Shown: positions 60,198-64,000 of the stretch, piece after piece | How the letters are laid out: each line of letters starts with the position of its first letter | How positions within the stretch are numbered: position 1 is the first letter of the stretch | Origin: Epiperipatus broadwayi | Lineage: Eukaryota > Onychophora > Udeonychophora > Euonychophora > Peripatidae | NCBI GenBank assembly: GCA_028023455.1 | Contig: JAQFVV010006231.1 | Coordinates: 6,710,036 to 6,774,035, forward strand | Reading direction: 5' to 3' | Length of the DNA stretch: 64,000 bases | Translations under genes and position numbers: made by a program | The notes under the pieces: generated by a model | Told to the model about the DNA's origin: nothing | The model's database searches: none | What the model saw: the letters and a program-made list of their open reading frames with translations, nothing else

Positions 60198-61067
60198 TAC
60201 ACCTGGATCTCGTTTTACGCGATAGATAGGTTCCTCAGAAATCATGCGCAAACGAAATCGCGCAAAAATAGACGTAACTTACATTGAAAAGGGGGGGATG
60301 CGGTCTGTGATTTTTCAAAATTCGCGTAAAAGCAAAGCACCAACGTAAAATTACTTTAAAATTCGCGCAAAAAAAAAAAAGGAAATAAAATATGACTAAT
60401 AAAAAATTTCAAATTCGAAAAAAATTGATACAAGACAAACTTTTTTTAACTATAATATTTAATTTTATTCAAAATTATATATTTTTATGCATAATTTCAG
60501 TACAGGAATCTACATTTTTTTTACACACGTTTTAATTATTATGATTTTCTGGTGACAACGTAATTAGTAATTAATCTTTGAGACGATAATTTTGTTAATT
60601 GTTTACGAAGCTTGCGATATCCAGACATACAACCATTTAGCTCTCGTTGGAATTTAAGAGCACATTAATGATTAGTCATTAATAAAAAAATAATAATTGA
60701 TTACGTTCTTTTTTAAAAAGCAAAAACAGAATGTGATTTAAAATGCAAAATTAACAAGCACAATGTTTGAACAAATTTACATTATAATCTTGTAAAATTT
60801 AATATGTGTATATATAAAATGTGGAAATCATGATTTTAATTTCATTGTTGCATAAAATCTTACTATTATAAAGCACTGAAAATATTGAAATTACTAAGAT
60901 GAAATCGAATTCCAATAATGTGCGATTACTTTCAATATAACGTAAGTGCGTAAAATTTATTATTTAAAGTAATAGCGCATTATCGGAAATAGACTTCCGG
61001 TGAAACACAAATCGAGTAACTTCAAAATCGTGTTAAATAAGTCCGCGTAAAAAGAGACCCAGGTGTA
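60198..61067. mobile_element. Tigger/pogo-like MITE (866 bp) with TA duplication
   Basis: The left end CACCTGGATCTCGTTTTACGCG (from 60200) and the right end, read inward, CACCTGGGTCTCTTTTTACGCG (to 61065) are inverted repeats with two mismatches in 22 bp. TA flanks both ends (60198-60199 and 61066-61067). Subterminal GCG/CGCG-rich repeats (60210-60375 and 60945-61055) surround an AT-rich core. The CGTTTTACGCG-type ends recall Tigger elements. No transposase frame, so non-autonomous. Confidence 0.85.
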
Positions 61068-61432
61068 TACACAAAATATTTATGTTAAAATACATTGTTC
61101 AGTTCTTAATTGCATTTTACCACACAAAGATAAATTGTAAAAGATGTTCAATAATTTAAAAGCTTTCCTAAACCATCTGGAGAACAAAAATTAATATTAT
61201 GCACATAAAATACAAGCATTTTTTATTAAAAAGTGTTTTGTTTTTTTTTAATAACTTTATATGAATATAATTATTAAACAAAATTTTATTTGCTAAAAAA
61301 AACTGTGATTTTTTTTTTTTTTTGCTTTGCACTAATGTTTTTAAATATTTATTTAAATATAGCATTGGGCATTTTTTAAAAATTAAGCTAACAATAGTGA
61401 ATTTATGTATAATTTAAAAAAAAATACTATAC
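61068..61432 (-). other. Nap1 intron, AT-rich
   Basis: AT-rich sequence between the MITE and the 24-nt exon, beginning on the minus strand at the GTATAG donor (61432-61431). No motif. Confidence 0.5.
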
Positions 61433-61456
61433 CTCTTCTTCCCCATCTTCATCATA
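61433..61456 (-). CDS. Nap1: Nap1 24-nt micro-exon, acidic tail
   Basis: On the minus strand a long T tract and TTTTTTAG acceptor precede eight codons, YDEDGEEE, ending at GAG/GTATAG. The text matches the DYDEEGEE stretch before the final acidic block of NAP1L1 and joins in phase 0 to the 19-codon exon at 53330-53386. A 24-nt exon is near the lower limit of exon definition. The upstream coding region (histone-binding NAP fold) is outside the window; I searched 61457-64000 for the adjoining acidic exon and saw none. Confidence 0.85.
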
Positions 61457-64000
61457 CTAAAAAAAAAAAGTTTACATTCATTAAATTTATTAATTTATAT
61501 AACATTAATTACAAATTACTAATATGTTGAAATAAAAATAACAGAAGCATTCAATTGAATCAAGCAATAAAATTGTACAAACAGAACATGAATTTCTTTT
61601 CATAAAAAAAAAAAATATATCATTCCCCCAAAATTAATATTAAAAATAAAATAAAAAATTAGAAATGGATATTGAAAAACATTTTATTTTATGTAATGAC
61701 TACAATGTGTAATTCCGATATATGAGATCTGCACAATTGATACAATGGATTTGAGAGTCCATTTCAATTTTTCAATATTTCCAAATAAGATCTGGTACAT
61801 TCACAATGAAATGGATGCAAAGATTAACCAACCAGAAATTATCGGGATCCATTGTAAACACTGCTGAAAGACAGTAGTGTTTCTTACTATTTTCTGCTCA
61901 CAGAATTAGAAGAGCAGAATCAACTATAAAATTTCAGCTATCTCAAAATAATAGCATTCATCAACTACTTATATGAATTGATAGCATTTCATAAAAATGA
62001 ACACAATTCTTTAATGTAGCAAGACAGCATCGCTTCAGCTACTTACATCAGTGATGACAAACTTTCAAAGCTATATGATGTTGAGAACAATAGGAATTTT
62101 GTAAAATCCACCAGAAATTTGGACTGCAGTTGCAATCTCTATTACGTAACTTGTGGTAATTATAGTAATTATTGTTCATTAAATTGTCGGCCAAAGTGCC
62201 AGAAATAAATTGACCTGGATTGAAATCTTGGGTTTTGAATGCCATAAACATCAAGTCTTTAATCAATCATGATTTTAATGCACAACAATTATTGTTAAAT
62301 ATCCAATTATTCTCACGTAGAACACAATTTGATGCATATCAGTATACAATCAATTTTTTTCTGAAATACACTTAATGACTAATAGGGTCAGCAATAAAAA
62401 TTATCTCAGTAACTTTATTTCCATGATATTTTGTAACAGGTATCAAATTTAACAATTCATATCTAATTTGCAATCCTCTATTTACTTTTCTTCAGAGATG
62501 GGGAATTTCTTTGATGACTACATTAATAAAATAATATGTCAAAAGTTTTGTTGCTTGGTATAGTACTCACTCTTATCCTGGGGCAGGCAGCACACACAGT
62601 AATTCATGCAAGTTATTCTATTAATGAATTAAAACACATGCAATCAAGTCTATTAAAATAAAGCATAATTGGGCATATACATTAATTTTCCAATATATCA
62701 ATATTTCAAGGGTGCATTTTTTTTACAAAAACATTTCAAAATGTGTATGTGTAATTTATAGTTATATTGGTCAAAAGACAGAATTCATACATCTCTATCA
62801 ACAACTTTAATAGTCTTGATGTAAGAAAAATATGTCCTTTAAGATTCACTAACCATTGTTGTACATATTTAATAAAAATATTTATTGTAAATGCATCTCT
62901 GTAAAATACAGAATATATAAACATTTAGTATGAATATTTATTTAATAAATTAGCTTTGCATAACATTGATCTTCATATTCGTTTAGTCTTTAAATAAATT
63001 GTTAAATCTACTAAAAATGTAAATATAAAATATTTAAAAATGACCAAAAAGTTTACCAAAATGATGATTATTTTTACATAATTTTTGTCTTGTAACATTT
63101 TTATATATCCCTACAATTTGATTTTTCAAATTAAAAAACTATTGAGATTATTGAAAAATTGTTTTCAATTTTAAATAAATTCAGAATTTTTGTTAATATT
63201 CATAAAATACAAGTATGTATGCAGCAATCAATAAGAGATCAATTCATATTATCATTTCACCTTTTTTTATTTTGTAAAACTTTATAGTTATGCAAAAAAC
63301 AAAAGGACAAATTAACAATTCAATTAAGGTTTTAAAATACTTTGTAAACTAGTTAAAAACTAATTTTATTTTAGGTTTAGTTACATTTTTGAAATCAAGG
63401 ATATCAGAGAAGGCTGCTAATATATATATTTACAGTTATATTACATTCAGAATCTATTCATATAAACTATTCTATTTTTTGGTATTTAGCAAGCTTGCAA
63501 TATCTGACCATTCAAAATCCTCCAACAATTCAATAATTCATAATTTTAAAAAAAAATGTTTGTTGCTACAGTAAATTAAAACTTTGTTTAATCAGCATCA
63601 AAAGAAAAAGTTAATGATAGCATCGCATGTAGTAATTGGATACGATTAGTTATGTTGTAAAGTTTTTTTTCCCATTGGTTAGTTGTATTTTATTTTGAAT
63701 TTGGGAAAATGTTATTTTAGTGACTGGTTTAGGTTTATATATATGTTTAAAAATGTATATTATTTAGAATGCAAATGATATCTTACTGTATTTTGTTAAC
63801 ATTTTATATTGCTTAACAATTTTTTCAGACAAAATATATAAAATCATAAGTAATTTTATATACAAAGGATTAAAGTTTTTTAAAAAGAACTTAAAATTTT
63901 CTTCAGCTTTCATGCTGATCTTGATATTATGAGAGCCAAATAAAAGCATATGGCATTCATGTTTAGAAATGTTATGAACAGGAGTGTCACACACTTTTTA
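61457..64000 (-). other. Nap1 intron, extends beyond the window; AT-rich
   Basis: No Nap1 coding exon found. Open frames at 62048-62266, 62736-62924, 63389-63574 and 63764-63994 lack motifs. CAGTGATGACAAACTTT near 62049-62065 faintly resembles a hAT terminus (CAGTGGTTCTCAAACTT) but has no partner. Confidence 0.5.

Noticed and set aside
1-64000. CRISPR arrays, operons or ribosome-binding sites
   Set aside because: No spaced identical repeats or prokaryotic gene organisation; introns, SINE-like repeats and LTR elements show a eukaryotic genome.

Overview
The window is AT-rich metazoan DNA, by eye roughly three quarters A+T, with many poly-A/T tracts, TA microsatellites and isolated G runs. Coding sequence is split into tiny exons by introns of up to 22.6 kb, and almost every recognisable protein fragment is transposon-derived. 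This points to an invertebrate with a large, repeat-rich genome. I cannot name the lineage from sequence alone. No rRNA, intact tRNA, CRISPR or prokaryotic feature is visible.

The one gene I can name is the 3' end of a nucleosome assembly protein 1 gene (Nap1, NAP1L1/NAP1L4 type) on the minus strand. Three in-phase coding exons of 24, 57 and 48 nt lie at 61433-61456, 53330-53386 and 30692-30739. They encode the acidic C-terminal tail and a terminal CKQQ prenylation-type box. Their introns are about 8.0 and 22.6 kb; the rest of the gene lies beyond 64000. Reading through the donor of the 57-nt exon gives Val-stop, so a second, non-prenylated C-terminus is possible.

A second likely gene, unrelated and on the plus strand, occupies 13190-13490. 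Two exons with consensus splice sites could encode a 56-residue single-pass membrane protein, or the C-terminus of a longer one. Its second exon ends at a perfect donor. A GC-richer, exon-like block with matching splice signals (15015-15294) follows and may belong to the same transcript.

Layout: 1-5.5 kb holds a TIR element with a nested 398-bp hAT MITE. 5.5-9 kb has tRNA-SINE-like pieces, a 48-bp-arm palindrome and a decayed coding fragment. 11.1-12.0 kb is a Merlin-like (ISXO2-type) element. 13.2-15.3 kb holds the small gene region. 16.6-24.1 kb carries hAT, SINE and Penelope debris. 25.5-27.4 kb has a tandem duplication and a CRE/CCAAT-containing region. 30.4-64 kb is the 3' part of Nap1, whose introns hold a GTF2IRD2-like hAT remnant, Gypsy remnants, a structurally clear but internally deleted Gypsy element (41068-43835), duplications, MITEs, a piggyBac fragment, a CpG-richer block (54.56-56.46 kb) and a Tigger-like element (60200-61065). 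The Nap1 exons together make one acidic tail, which in this family contacts histones; the mobile elements appear to be inactive passengers.
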